Assembly (NCBI GenBank): GCA_951799445.1
Contig: OX637296.1
Coordinates: 8,308,001-8,372,000 of the forward strand
Origin: Pseudisothecium myosuroides
Lineage: Eukaryota; Streptophyta; Bryopsida; Hypnales; Lembophyllaceae
Reading direction: 5' to 3'
DNA: 64,000 nucleotides
Shown piece after piece: positions 47,068 to 60,544 of the stretch. The notes beneath the pieces are model-generated. The model made no database searches. It worked only from the letters and a program-made list of their open reading frames with translations, and was not told where the DNA came from. Made by a program: the position numbers and the translations under genes. Numbering within the stretch: the first letter of the stretch is position 1; every line of letters begins with the position of its first letter.

Positions 47068-48645
47068 ATACTACTAAAATCATAATTCTCTCTGTAATAT
47101 CACAAATGCTATTATTAATACTAGGGGCTCGTGCTCACTATGCTATGCATTCATTGTATCATATATTGGTAAAATTTTGATATATTTGAATAGATTGCAC
47201 GATAATGATTTCAATAAGTCTTTAAAATGATTATTTTAAATATTTTGTAAAAGTATTTTCAATCATGCACATATAGAAATTGTATTTTCACACAATGTGA
47301 TATTATAGGAATCGAGTAGTAGTTCGCAATTACCTTTTTGATATCACTTTCTACAAAGGGTGATATTAGAGAAATAGTGTAGTCATTGCAATTAAGGTGA
47401 TATTAAAGAGGATCCATAGGGTGATATTATAGAGGTAGCAATTCCATTGTTTCTCTTGGCTTTACACTTCTTTGAATTTCTATGATTTTGTGCTTTTGTG
47501 AGCTTTGAGTTTTCATGATTTCAATTTTCTATTGCTACTACCAAATGATTTGAGAAATTTATTGAACAAAAGTGATTTTTGATTTCACAACAATTATATT
47601 GTTCACGAAGTTTTTGAGATTTACAAGTTCTTCTTTTCAATTCTTTCATTTGGGTTGCCATTGTTTGTAACAATTGAGTCAAATTTCTAATGCATTATAA
47701 TGTATGTGTATCTTTTATAGAATTCACCATTGGGTTTAGTGTATTTATCAGTCAATAAATTTCTATTGTATATTTCCATATATGCTTACTTATAAAATAA
47801 TGATAGCAAGATTTTAGTAATTTTTATTTTAAAGTTTATTGAAGTTTTTGTTCTGCATTCTATCTAATACATCAAAAGTATAATAAAATTCTAATGATGA
47901 ATGCGTAGCAAAGCAAGCACCAACCGCTAGTTATACTACTAAAATCATAACTCCCTCTGTAATATCACAAATGCTACCATTAATAATAGGGGCTCATGCT
48001 TGCTATGCTACGCATTCATTGTATCACATATTAGTAAAATTTTGATATATTTGAATAGAATGCATGATAATGATTTCAATAAGTCTTTGAAATAATTAAT
48101 TTTAATATTCTGTAAAAATATTTTCAATCATGCATACATAAAAATAATATTTTCACACAATGTTATATTACATAAATAGAGTAGTAGTTAGCAATCACCT
48201 CTGTAATATCACTTTTACAGCTTTTATGATTTCAAAATTCTATTGCTACTACCAAATGATTTGAGAAATTTATTCAATTGAAGCGATTTTGGATTTCACA
48301 ACAATTAAGTTGTTCATGAAGTTTTTGAAATTTACAAATTTTTCTTTTCAATTCACCAAGTTTTTGGATTGCCATTGTTCGTAACAATTGAGTCAACTTT
48401 TGAATGCATTACAATAAATGTGTATCTTTTACAGTATTCACCATTGCATATATTTCATTCATCATTCAATAAATTTCTATTGTATGTTTCAATATATGCT
48501 TACTTATAAACAAAATTATACAAAGATTTTAGTAATTTTTATTTGAAGATTTATTGAAATTTTTGTTCTGCATTTTATCTAATATATAAAAATTCTAATA
48601 AAGTTCTAATGATGAATGCGTAGCATAGCAAGCGCCAACCGCTAG
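47068..48645 (+). repeat. Two tandem copies of a ~0.7-0.87-kb AT-rich repeat
   Basis: Each copy starts with an atactactaaaatcataa-like word and continues through ggggctcgtgct and gctatgcattcatt. Each ends with gatgaatgcgtagca and caaccgctag. Copies: 47068-47933 and 47934-48645, the second shorter by internal deletion. The ggggctcgtgct...gcattcat start and the gaatgcgtagca...accgctag end are rough inverted complements, so a terminal-inverted-repeat element present as a tandem pair is likely. Confidence 0.7.
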
Positions 48646-50560
48646 TTATTACTAAAAAATTAGCACAATACTACTTAGTATGTCTCCCTCAACTTAGATA
48701 GATCTTATCGAACGTATATGTATAAATACACAAGACATGCAAATGCTAATGTAATTTACTTCCACATCCATGAACATTATAGTGGAGCATGTAATCTCAT
48801 TTTTATTCAGTTCACACATTTCAAACCTCTCTATTTAGAAGATTAATATAAGGTAGTATAAAGTCTATCCTCTTATATAGGTATGTAGTTTTTGAGTAAT
48901 TTGTTGCTTGAAAAGTAGTGACTTCAGACCATTAATAAACACACTATTTATGTACTCTACTTCAAAATGGAAAATTATCATTATTTCTCTTGGTTTCTAG
49001 GGTTTCACCTCCATCATTCAAGAATTTTGAAATTTCTATTCTTGCAAGGTACTTTGAAAGAAATGAAGAATGATTGAGGGAAGGAAGAAGAATTATAGAT
49101 CATTGAGCTAGTGATTGGAACTGATTGGAACTTTGGTCATATTTTCAAGGTCTACCACTTTTTTATTTATAGAATGTACACCTATTAAATTTCAGAGTTT
49201 TTGAGAGAATTTTGCATTCTATATGATTTTTTTTCATTTTTTTTCAAAAATTCTCTAGAAATTTAATTTTTCACAATGAAACCTAAAAATTTTATGGCAT
49301 ATTGAATACTTGTGAATAAAGTTGATCATAAATATAATTATTATCTTTATACTCAAATATTCTTTAATTTTTCTTTTAAATATTCACAAATAATTTTAAA
49401 ATTTTGATGAAAAACTCTGAAAATTTTGGGATTTCTAGGTAACATGTGATTGCATCTTTGAACTAAATAAATTTTGAAAATTTACTCCAATACATGGAGA
49501 AATGGAAAATGGAGCATACCAAGCAATGAATTTTCAAGTTTTTTCATAAGGTCCGTCCTTTCAAAGTTAATGGGCAAACCATATCAAATACTTGTGGTTG
49601 AAAACTTCATTGGAAATCAAACAACGTCCAAGAGCTCTAAATTCCCTCGTTTTGGATGATGAGCACAGCACTTTAAGGTATTGTTCCTTTCAAATATGAA
49701 CTTCTCATTCATCTAAAGTAATATTTCTATCTTCAAAAGACAACCTTCCAAAAGAAGTAGAAAACTTAATCTTTAAACGTCGACTCAACCATTCTTTGGC
49801 CGATGGATGCCAGAAAATCAAACTGTGTAGGACAAAAATGTAACTATTCATCCTTGGAATTTGTTGTAAAAAGGTAAGACCTCCTACAGTAGCTTGACTT
49901 TCAATGAGTGCTTTTGCAATTTTTAGGGCAATGATTCACACGGTAATGCAAAAGGATGATTTCAAGGGTCACCCCTTCATCCTTTAAGGGTTAAAAAATT
50001 CCGCCGAGGGCCAGGTCCTTTGCTTTTGTGCCCTGTTTCCCTTGCAATGGAAATTGTCCATGTGTTACAAGAGGAAAAAAAAGACATCCTTCCAAGACAA
50101 TTGCTATGATGGAAAAGAATATTTGAGTACAAAGATAATAATCAAAATGTGTAAGAAATCACAAAAGGATTTAAACTCTAAACACTTCATAGTGACACAA
50201 CAACAAACTTTCTTACACAATTATTATGCACAATTTTTATGCACAATTTTTTTGCCAGTTGGCTACAACCAAAAGATGTTGGCTATTTTTTTGTGAAGAA
50301 AATTTTCATTTTCTTCATTCAAAACAGCCAGATTCTTGCTGTTTTCTAAAACCCATTGCCAACTTATACCTAGGTATCACCTAGTTTTCATACAGATATC
50401 ACCAAGTATCATCCAAGTATCACATGAGTATTGAAGTAACTGGCTCCTTCTCCAAAATGATAAAGAAAATTCACTGTTCATATATAATGAAAGCTTGTTT
50501 ATCACATTCTTAACACAGTTACAGACAGTTACAGTGGGTCGGTCGCTACCCGCGTATCTC
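48646..50560. other. AT-rich region downstream of the lipoxygenase gene
   Basis: No supportable gene. The segment 49768-49925 has an inverted partner at 57590-57753 on the other side of the lipoxygenase gene. Confidence 0.4.
49768..49925 (+). repeat. Inverted repeat flanking the lipoxygenase gene, left
   Basis: Shares ggccgatggatg, aactattcatccttggaatt and gagtgcttttgcaattttt with the complement of 57590-57753, at roughly 80-85% identity by eye. Probably two insertions of one dispersed repeat. Confidence 0.7.
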
Positions 50561-50610
50561 GGAGAAATATAGAACATGCCTCGGAAACAAACCTGCCGAA
50601 ATGTTCCGTC

Positions 50611-53600
50611 CTACACAGTGATACTGTTCGGCACTCCTCTGGCGGTCACACCTGGTTTAGAGAACGGTCGCAGCAACTCGAAAGGGAAGTTGCCTACACC
50701 ACATCGATTCTTCAAGTTCTTATCCTCATTACGCTTCACGATGTTCTTATCAATGTCTTCCAAATTCTTCACGTAGCGCTCGAACGCACCCTTCACCTAT
50801 AAATGACAAAAAAAACAGTCCTTTAGAACACAAAACCAACATAAAAGTGGATCATATGGATGTCACAACGTTAGGCTATCATTGTCATTGTGCGCTCAGT
50901 TCTTCCTTTAACTCTGAAGGACAATGCTTCAGTGATAAATAGTCAGCCGAAAATGATCAGAGTAGAGTCCTGGATGAATAGGTACTTTCTTCATAATCCA
51001 GCAATCCAGAATGTCATTCAGCAGACACTTCATATCCTCCTCCGCGTCTCAGGGCTAATTCTACTCGCAAACCACTAGAGAATCAGATTTAGAACATGTA
51101 AAATTAATGAGATTTGAGTGCAGAAACGACCCTAAACGTCAAAGCGCGGTGTTAAATCTTGAAGTAAAAAACTTATGATCGTTTTTCATACTTACAATCA
51201 GAAGGTAGGACCACCAAATACTTGCTACAATACGCGGAATATCAACAATAGTAGTATAAAAGAAAGAGGCCATTACCCAACTAAAACATTGTTCGAGATG
51301 AAAGAAAGATAGCTAAAGGGTGACACCATGATTTCTCAGAGAGTGTTTAGGGTTTACAAACCTTCTCATTAGCTGTCCATCCAGGAGGTCTGTGGACAAT
51401 ATACTCCTCATCCGGAGCGTGGGCAGCCACCACTTCGAACACAGCCATAGCGGTCACAGTATTAGCGGTATCTGAAATCATCGACAGCCAAAACTTGTCC
51501 GGGTCGTCTTGAAACTCCTTCATTTCATGGGAGCCCTCCTCGGGAATCAATCTGCGGGTGATGCTAGGGTGCTGGGGCATCCAAGCTGCGTAATCGAACT
51601 GGCCGAAGTTGATGGGCGCGTGCATGGCCGTGCAAATCCATACAACGGTGGTGAGAATCTCTGCGAGACTTTCCTTGGAGTCTAGATCTGGCCACCCAGG
51701 GGCGTTCTTCATGTCCCCGTGGCCAACGTTGCGAAACTCCGTCCACCAGTTGTTGAGTTCCGGGTCTGCTTGGACAGCGCTGTCGTCCTTGTAGAAGATG
51801 TCGATGTACTCTTTGTGCCATTCTTTCATGGTGGTCCAGAGCTCAAGACCATCGGCTGCGTAGGGGTAATCTTCGATGGCCAGCTTCACGCCGAACTTGG
51901 CTTTGGGGTCAGCTTCAGCCATTCCTCTGCAACAACGAGGGCAAAAAACAAAACAAACCGTCAGCAAGAAGGTACAACACTACGTTTTCAGAAGAAAATT
52001 TTCTACGGATAGACAAAGATCCATCAAGAAAATTTGCTCCACCAAAGTTGAGCAGGACTTTTGCACGGGAATAATATAAGATATTAGAATCGGGGGTAGC
52101 CACCTATCTAGCCCTTCAAGCTTTGATTCCCGAGTTCGAAGCATAATGGATGTAGCATTGAAGGTAGAAAACAACAAGGCAGAACAAAAGTACATGTATC
52201 ACTTTGTGCAGCATAAACAAATTCAATGATGTTTCTGTTACCTGTTGATGAGGTCGGTTGGCAAGGCAATGCCTGAAAACGTCCAATTGTCTCTGTAATA
52301 TGCAGAAGCCATTCGGACAACATACTTACGCGGTGTGTAGATTTGCTCAATTGTACCATCGGTAGGAAGAAGGTTCATCCTCGCAGTGGAGTTTACAGTG
52401 AGGGTGTGCTTGAAATGAGGGTGCAGCAGCTGCATGAGTGGGTGCAACTTGCTGAGATGACGGTGCCCAGCAATAATAGCAGGCTCAAATACTGCATGGC
52501 ACAGAGTGCTGCATCACCAAATCCTTGGTGTTAGAACAAAATTAAAATGGCTAATAGTAGTCTCTCACAAGACATAAGTGGCTGCGTAATTCGTAACATT
52601 CTATAGATTTGCGCCAGAGAATGATCTCTATCTCCTGGAATATTTGGGGAGGAAATTTGATGAAACTGACCAATGACATGCCCTTAATTTCATAGAAGGG
52701 AAAAAGACCTCACTAGAACTGATAAATTTAAGGTTTGTCAAGGAGGTGGATCACTTACAAATGACTGACAGCTTGGTGCATGGTCATTTCGTTGTTCATA
52801 GCGTGAGCCTTCGCGAGCGTCCACAAAGTCCTCTTCTTCGAGGAGTCCTCTTCGGGGGTGAACACTCTAGATTTCTTTTCTACACCAGTAGTTTCAACAA
52901 GAACGAGCTCAATGGCAATCGGTTTCAGCGTCTCGTCTTTACTCAAGAAAAAGAGCACTCTGGAGGCGTAGGTTCTGCAGTCTTTCTGCTCGTTGATAAC
53001 CTTCACCCATGGGAGGAAAGTATCATGATGGTCCAAAGTGAACAGTTTCTTCTCCGACAGAGCCTGAAAACACATTCAAATAACGGTTCAGGATCTGAAT
53101 ATCAAAGACATGGACAAGTTGCAGCACCAGCAACAACTAGACTATTTTCAGGAACAGAGCTGCTCAGTCTCCCTAGTTAGAAGACATAAGACTTCCACAT
53201 CAACAGATTTGAGCTTGCTCATAACTTGCTTGTTCAGGTGCAAAAACAGAAAATGTGTGAATAAAGTTGACTTCATGCCCTTTGATTAAGACAGGTACAT
53301 CAACCAGATGTGCAATAGGAGTAGGCTCGTGTGATTACCTGCTCGATGCTGAGGCCTTCCAATTGGCCCTCAATGTGCTTCGCAGAAATTGCAGATTCGG
53401 GACTGCCATACTCAGCAGGGGGGAGTGTGCTCTTGATGGGAAATTCCTGTAAACCACACACCGTCACTCAATTAGCCCAAAGGATTTCGGGGAATGAACA
53501 ATTCCACACACGCCAAAAACGCCACCCTAGATCAAAACCACGATTGTTGTGAAACCAATTCCATGAAACATGAGTCCTTACCGTGACGCGCTTAATTTGG

Positions 53601-56118
53601 ATGGGGTTGAAGCCTGCCAGATTCTCCCGGGCGAACTCAGAATCGGTTGCCCACGCGTTGTCGTCTGCGGGGAGTTATAATACCAAACAACACAGAGCCA
53701 TCAGTTCCTTGGACATCAATACTGTAGTCTATTTTTTTATTTTTTTATTTTAAACAAATGAAAGAATTTCATTGCCAAGGGTAAAAGGAACAAAGCCCCA
53801 GCCACAAGTGGCCTGGGGGAACAAGTCAAACAGGACCAAACACTAAGACGAACAAAGACAATGACACAGGGCACTGCAGTCAATATTTTGAGTCTCGCTC
53901 TTTTCGGTGTTGTCACATAGATATGTCAGCAACCATAAGTTCCACAGGTATGCGTGAGGACAGTCGACCAAGAGTGGAATACACAATAACTTATTGGACT
54001 ACCAAAACCTCGGACCCTTAAATTTCAAATGTAGTTTTCATTCAAACACAGAGACTATAACAGTTAGGAAAAACCAGGTGCTGTCAGAGAGCACAAGTAC
54101 AACCTCATGCTCAACGGCACGGGTCATAAAGCCACGGTTATTTCGAAAGTACCATTCCTACAGCCAGAAGCGCAATTTCCGAAGAAAGCTAGGCCCCACC
54201 TCTCAAAATTTGAGGAACCGGGAATTTGAAAGTTTGGCTCTTCTCCCCATCGGCCTGCTTGGCCATCAACTCCGTCACGAACCTCATTCCGCCGCGAATG
54301 GCCTCCGCCGCGGCTGCCGGGTCGACATTGTCGGGCAAGGTGCCGTCGGACGTATTCTCCCCTTTCCACGCGTACAGACCATGGATTTGATCCAGGCTCT
54401 TGAACGTTTTCCCCAGAACACTGCCTATTACCGTTGTCGACGCATGCAGTGCAGATCGGACAATGTCCGCTTTGTTGTCGCTCAGTTTCCTGTAGTCGAA
54501 GCGCTCGTCACTAGGAACGTAAAAGTTGCCCTTGATACGGCTCTCGGTGTCTGGATCTGTAACACAGGAATCATAGTTATCGTCCCAACTCTCAATTGGT
54601 AACACAAAAACATCACTCACGTTTCTAGCACTAGCTCAGAACACTTGCATATTAACAAAGTGACATGGTCAGGCAGTTAACATTTTGAAAGTTAACCATG
54701 AGGGCAGTCCGGGTATGACTGAGATTGTTCACACTTAAGACTTTGTTGTGTATTCAGATCCGTTTCCACAATGTATTACGGAGGGGAGTACCATTTTCGT
54801 AACACTTCCGTTATATCAACACATAACGAGGCAACAGTTTTCCAGGGTGCACTAAACTCGCAACGTGGTCATCCCATTCAACACCGTGTGATATCGCAAG
54901 GGATGCGCAAGGACAAGCGTCAAGGGAAGTCTTGAGAGGCTTACTGAATTTGGTGCGAGGTCGGCCCGTGCGCATCCGGCGAGGGAAAGGAAATTCCTCG
55001 TTGCCTCCCAACGGAGGTCGGTAGAGCTCATCCGCCTTTTTGCCAAAGAACTTCGCATCGTCGGGCTTGCCCAAGTCATCATAAGGAGCGTAGTCGTAGA
55101 TGCGGTCAGAGACCACTCGTTCCCCCGTGCCGTCGCCGCGAAGCTCTTGAAGCTCCTCCTCTCGCAGCGCCTTGAGCGCGGGCGGCGTGTCGGCCGGCAA
55201 GTAAGCCTACACGGGAATAATAATCCAATTTCATTAAAATCAGGGTACATGTATCCATTTATGGCGATAGCGAGATAAGGAAACGTACAAGATGCGATCC
55301 CTACCTTGTTGTGGAAGAAGATGCGCGGGCCGATAGGCTTCGTCTTTTCGGTATTGTACACCCACGAGTTCGTGATGTAATACGCGACTGTCTTATCGGG
55401 TAAGTCCAGTGTGAAAGACTCCAGCAGAAACTCGTTCGGGTGCGTGTTCTTCACGACGATGGCCACGGGCGTTCCGAAGGATGTCGGCACCGAGAATTTC
55501 GTCTCGAACTTGATCTGCTCGGCAGTGATGGGGTCGAACAGCGTCACCCACCCGGCGAAGTTCATCTCGCTGCTCAGCTTTCCTTTCCCTGTGCCTGCCA
55601 ATCCAATCCCCAATCAACAAACAATTCACGCACAGCATTGCTTCCACACTCTCAAACTCTCATCTCACGGGAATCCAATCAACAAAGCGCACAGGCAGAC
55701 AGAGAGACGGAGCCTGAGAGAGAGACGTACTAGGGTCGATTTCGCCGCTCATGAGCTGGATCGACACATGCTTCCCCTGCAACTCACTGAAATCGTCCTT
55801 GGCATCCGCTTTGCGATCCATGACGTCCAGTCCCGCCAGCTTCTTCACCACAGTCGCCGTGCCCTTCATCTCCACGCTGCCCGCTTCCGGCACCGCGGCT
55901 TTCCCGTCGCCATTGAGCTTCTTATCGACATAGCTCGTCACTTTCCCGAGCTTGGTCTCCAACCACCCGGCACTCTTACTCTCGCTACTCCCCCCACCAC
56001 TCGCCCGAATCACAGGCTTCGACATTCTCCTCACCACGAGCGCGCTCTGGCTCCGACTGGATGATCCCAATGGCGAAGCAGCCACGCTGCCCGTCTTGAA
56101 CGTCTGGCTGAGCAACAT
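50611..56118 (-). CDS. Plastid-type lipoxygenase, complete, ten coding exons
   Basis: Adds O2 to polyunsaturated fatty acids (linoleate/linolenate), feeding oxylipin synthesis. Exons from the start: 56118-55731, 55594-55305, 55206-54945, 54556-54200, 53664-53582, 53446-53339, 53063-52759, 52508-52242, 51926-51362, 50796-50611; all GT-AG, 936 codons. The first ~45 residues (Ser/Ala/Arg-rich, few acidic) look like a chloroplast transit peptide. A PLAT domain follows (about 85-220), then the catalytic domain from AYLPADTP. The canonical His-x4-His-x4-His-x17-His-x8-His motif is intact at His592, 597, 602, 620 and 629. Iron ligands would be His597, His602, His789, Asn793 (HAPIN) and the C-terminal carboxylate. 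The protein ends GVPNSITV, with Val where Ile is usual. The TRRLIP motif is present. An in-frame GTG lies upstream, but ATG 56118 is the natural start. Position specificity (9 or 13) cannot be read with certainty. Confidence 0.93.
53735..53880 (-). mobile_element. Possible retroposon 3' end in lipoxygenase intron 4
   Basis: On the minus strand a segment ending ggcaatgaaattctttcat is followed by an A-rich run (complement of 53732-53755). It lies in the same direction as the gene, inside the intron 53665-54199. The form suggests the 3' tail of a LINE or SINE; no target duplication was identified. Confidence 0.35.
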
Positions 56119-56700
56119 AGTGTCTACAATCCTAAGCTTCACTGAAGTTATATCGACAAATGAACTCGGGTCCTGTACATTCGAAGGGGCAGGGAGGGAG
56201 GGACTACTGTGTCAGGGGAACTCGCGTGTTTCGCACTGTCGGTCTGTCTGAGCGTGCTAGAGATATGGCGCTCGTGAAGGTACGAAGGTGGAGCTTGTAC
56301 ATACAAAGGGACGCGAAATTCTCGTGTCAGTGTGATACTGTGATGAATTGATGATCTTTGCGTCTGAAGATCGTGGTGGCGTTCTTCTTCGGCAGAGGGG
56401 GATTTCGGAGGATGGAGCTCGATTGTGAGGTGGCTTCATACTCACAAGAGTCTTGAGGGACAGTGCTTGGGACGGTGTGCCGGTGTCACCCGGGGGGTCT
56501 TCGCTGTCGACGAGAAAAGCGTGGGATGCACACGCGGGTAATACGGGTAAGATAAGCGGGAGCAGGGGATTTCAGTTGGAATCGGAGTCTGTCTCCTCGT
56601 TGATGAGTTGAGACTTGAGACGGATGAAATTTTATGTCCGCTACAGTACATAACATGCAGTTGCATGCATTCAGTCGTCACTGCCTTGGTTCTATAGTAG
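56119..56700 (-). promoter_or_regulatory. Lipoxygenase 5' leader and promoter region
   Basis: Moderately GC-rich stretch upstream of the lipoxygenase ATG before the sequence turns AT-rich near 56690. A weak cataaaattt TATA-like word lies near 56628-56637 (minus strand). The transcription start is not fixed. Confidence 0.3.
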
Positions 56701-57589
56701 ATGGTGTGGAATATTCCACACTTAACAGTACTTCATCAATAGCTAAGTGGACATGTGGAGATTCAATGTGATGAGCAGGGTGCATGAAGGCTACTGAATG
56801 TCATGTACAAGTCACAAAAAATTTCAAATTTGGGGGGCAATTTGAAATTATTGTGAATTGAAATTATTGTGAATAGGGGATGGGGGGCAGACCGGGTAGA
56901 AAAAAAAATTTGCAAAAAATTGAGTTTTTTTTTTAGTATTTTTTTCTCGTATATTTTTGTCTATCTGGAAAGGTTTGATTCATTTCATTTGGAGTTGTTA
57001 TGAGAAAGTTGTGGACATTCTTGTTTTCTGGGCAGTTAGAGTATCCTCTTGTAAAAAATAACTTGGAGGATTCATTTCTAAATGCAATTTTTAAAATCAA
57101 AATTTTTTTTTCCTGATTTAGTTTACTTGCTAGAACAATCTTACAATTGGGATTAGTGCATTTTAATTCCATCTAAAATATATGAATATTTTAGATTTTC
57201 CTTCTATCTTATACCTACTTAACAATTTTTTAAGAATGATAATTAAGTTTTTTTGAATTTTTTTTTCCTAGAGACTCAATTCTCTACTATAAAGATTTAA
57301 AGCTCGAAACTCTGTGGTGCAAAAATTTTAAGTTAAAAATGTTTAAAGTCAAAAAATCTAGTCCCGCAATGTGTTGAAAAACTTATTTTTTTCACTTTAA
57401 ATGCAAATATCTTGCAATCTGTGTGGTCAAAAATTCTAAAAAAATTACACACATTTTCATACTAGTTAGGTGTAGGATCCTATAGTTAGATGTTTAAAAA
57501 AAACATTTTTCAATTTTTTTACTCTTTGCTATAGAAATGGCAGTTTTGAGTGTTTTTTGGCAGAAAAAAGGTCTTGGGCCTTTAGGGGT
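56701..57589. other. AT-rich repeat remains
   Basis: No gene supported. The word aaaaaaggtcttgggccttta (57553-57573) recurs in related form near 38920 and 58990, marking a dispersed repeat family. Confidence 0.4.
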
Positions 57590-57753
57590 TAAAAAATTGC
57601 AAAAGCACTCATTGGAAGCCAAGCTACTATAGAAGATCTTTCTTTTTTACAACAAATTCCAAGGATGAATAGTTGCATTTCTGTCCTACATAGTTTGATT
57701 CCCTCTCATCCATCGGCCATATAATGGTTGCGTCGACATTTAAGGGTTAAAGC
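57590..57753 (-). repeat. Inverted repeat flanking the lipoxygenase gene, right
   Basis: Inverted partner of 49768-49925; see that entry for the shared words. Confidence 0.7.
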
Positions 57754-60540
57754 GTGCACACAATGCAAAGGCACATGCTTTAGGAGGAAAAAAACAAGGA
57801 CAATTGCACTCCACTTGAGCATGCCAAACCAATAGTCAAACTTGTTAGTCAAGAAGCCGCCTCATTTAATGTCACTTTAGCTTTGCCTATTGATAAAGAC
57901 GTGAACGAGATTGTTGATCAGACAAGAAGCCTCAAGTAGCAATTAAGATGAAGAGCAAGTCATGTGAAGTTACAAGGAAGTCCAAAAGGAATTTAAAGGA
58001 GATTAAGCGAAGAAGGTAGCCTAGTTTGCAATATTATACCATTGCTTTGTGAGGGTAGGCCTATTATGGAATATGAGAATTTGCAATCATTTTTCTGGCT
58101 ACTTCAAGATGCCCAACCTTAGTTGTAAACACTGGAGCCAAAGTTGTTGTAGAAGTGCAAGTTGTATTCAAAGATGGCAAAGTTCTTATATAGTCAAGTC
58201 AAAAGAAAATTGCTAAAAACTTGCCATCATCTGTAATGAAGTCACAATTGCTGATAATGAGTTGGATATTGATTCACGCCTGCTAAGTTCAAGATAATTT
58301 TAGGAATCCAATGATTGTTTTATTTAATAAAGTAAAGACAAGTGAACTTGTTATAAAATTGGCCATATGCATTGTTGATGGATGGTCAATGATGGCGGAA
58401 TGTCACGATTAGAGTGGAGAGGTAAGTTTATGACAATTGGTGTAGATAGTGCCTTTGTGTTCTTGGCTCTTGTCCCCCATCCTAACTCTAAAGATAAAAT
58501 AATTTTAAAAATATGGACATGAAAAAACTCTAGTTAAGTGGTGGAAAATACAAGCAAGCTCATCACTTCTAGAGGCCTAATAGAATGTGTGTACTATGTT
58601 CATAAGTGAGCATAAAGGACCTTTAAACTTGTACAATCAATCATCTTGCTAGGAAAGCCTAACAATAATTTACTTAGCAAAGATGACCACAATAATATTT
58701 TTGCAAGTCTCTCATGTGTGGTGACTTCCACTCTTTGGAAAACTTGTGATTTAATGCATAATTTGCAATGCATACTAGCCTATAGGTTGCAAGGGCCTTT
58801 GGCTACAGTATGTCAAAACAAAGAGGCAACTCAATCAATAATAAATACAAATTGCCAATACAAAAAAAGCAAATAATATCTTAAGAGCAAGGTCTTTTGT
58901 AAGCCTTAAGATCCTACGGTAAGATATGCAAAAAAACACTATAATTTTTTTGCTCTTTGCAATAGAAATGGCAATTTTGAGTGTTTTTTGATGGAAAAAA
59001 GGCCTTGGTCCTTTAGAGGTTAAAAGAGTTCCCCGTAATGCTCGTGTGGTAACTTGGAGCTTGATTTAGTGTAGTAGACGGAGGGTGGTTGTTGTTTTCT
59101 AGCCTTCTTTTTTTTGTGAAGAAGATAGCCATTGAATATCTAATGGCAATAGTATTGATATTGTTGAAAGTTTGTTTGCTAAAATGTTTTGGTAATTTGA
59201 ATGTGTTGTATCTTTGACTCCAATTGTTACCACCAATAGTAGTTTTGTAATCTAGTTTTGGTGGTTCAGTATATTGCACAATGAGGATTGCTAATTGCTA
59301 ATTTTGGGGGTTATAGAATCAATCGAGCATTCATTTTAACAATATGTGAATTTAGTGTATTATACTTTGGTGCTATTATTTGGAAAGAAAGGAGAATTAA
59401 TATAGTTGGGTGGTTGGTTATGAAGAAACTGGTTTGGTCTCAATCTAGAATCACATTTACATTTGGACAGATAACACATACAAGATATCTATAATGTGGT
59501 ATTAGGAGGTGGAGTTGTATGTGCCAACATTCATGAGTGCATAATTGTTAGATTTTGTTTAAGAACTCTAAAAACCTATACATAAAAGTGCAAACTTTGG
59601 CAACAAGGAATGAGTCATTCACGGCAATTGAACACCTGTGAATACTAAATTTTAGGAGGCAAGTAGAGAAGAGAAGTTGTTGTGAAAAAATAACACTCTA
59701 GCACAAACAATTCATATGAGGTGAAACTTAGCCAATGTATGCTTGCGATGAAGGTTATCTACAACTAAGCTCTAATTGCCTTCAATCACAAATGCTCAAG
59801 TATAAAGAGACATCATGGCCACTTCTCTCATTTCACTAAGTGTAGTCCAATCTTAAAGTGACGATTGAAGAGCTATTTGCCTTTTGGAGGAAGCTAAACT
59901 CCATGAAACAGACTCCAGTAAATTTCCATAGGAAGAAAAATGGAACAGGCATTAACCCTAGAGCGACGTGATTCATTGGAGAGGTGGTATTTCGTCAAAA
60001 AAGTGCAAAATGTTTCAAGAAGCACAGTCGGAAACTGTTGCACATGATGCAAGAAGTAACTGTAGGATCTGAAGTATTAGTGTGCTACTATTGTGAATGC
60101 AAATTCAAATTGCGTGAAAGTATAATCCGTGTTAAGATCAAGAGTTTTGACCGCAAGAACTGTGTCATTGACTTCGACGGGCAGGTGTTCTAGTTGTCGG
60201 AAATCTTGTTGCAACAATCAGTGTGATGCTTGAAAAAATCCTCCAAAAATTGTTGTGCGCAGAATGCGAAACAGGAATGGGATAAACAGAAATTTGTTGG
60301 TAGTAATGTCAAGTACGTCAAATTGTGAACCTTGCAATGAGCGCAAGTTGAAGCAGAGAGAAAAAAACGGGCACTCCAAAGTGAGCTGACCACGTTGCCG
60401 TCTTGCCCGAAGAAGAATCTACGGGCGCTTCATCAGTGTCTACATAGAGGCAATTGTGAATAAAGAAGTGTAAAGAATATTACAATATGCACAACGTACT
60501 GGTTGTTTAGGATTTCATAAGTGCGCACGTTCTTCCAAAC
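57754..60540. other. AT-rich region with possible decayed element gene
   Basis: Broken frames at about 58340-58480 (IVDGWSMM on the plus strand) vaguely resemble hAT-type transposases, but this is too weak to call. Short frames at 58646-58876 and 59984-60193 have no recognisable domain. Confidence 0.25.
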
Positions 60541-60544
60541 AGTA

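Noticed and set aside
58340..58480. hAT-type transposase fragment
   Set aside because: Only one short motif-like word; frames are broken, and I could not place neighbouring motifs.
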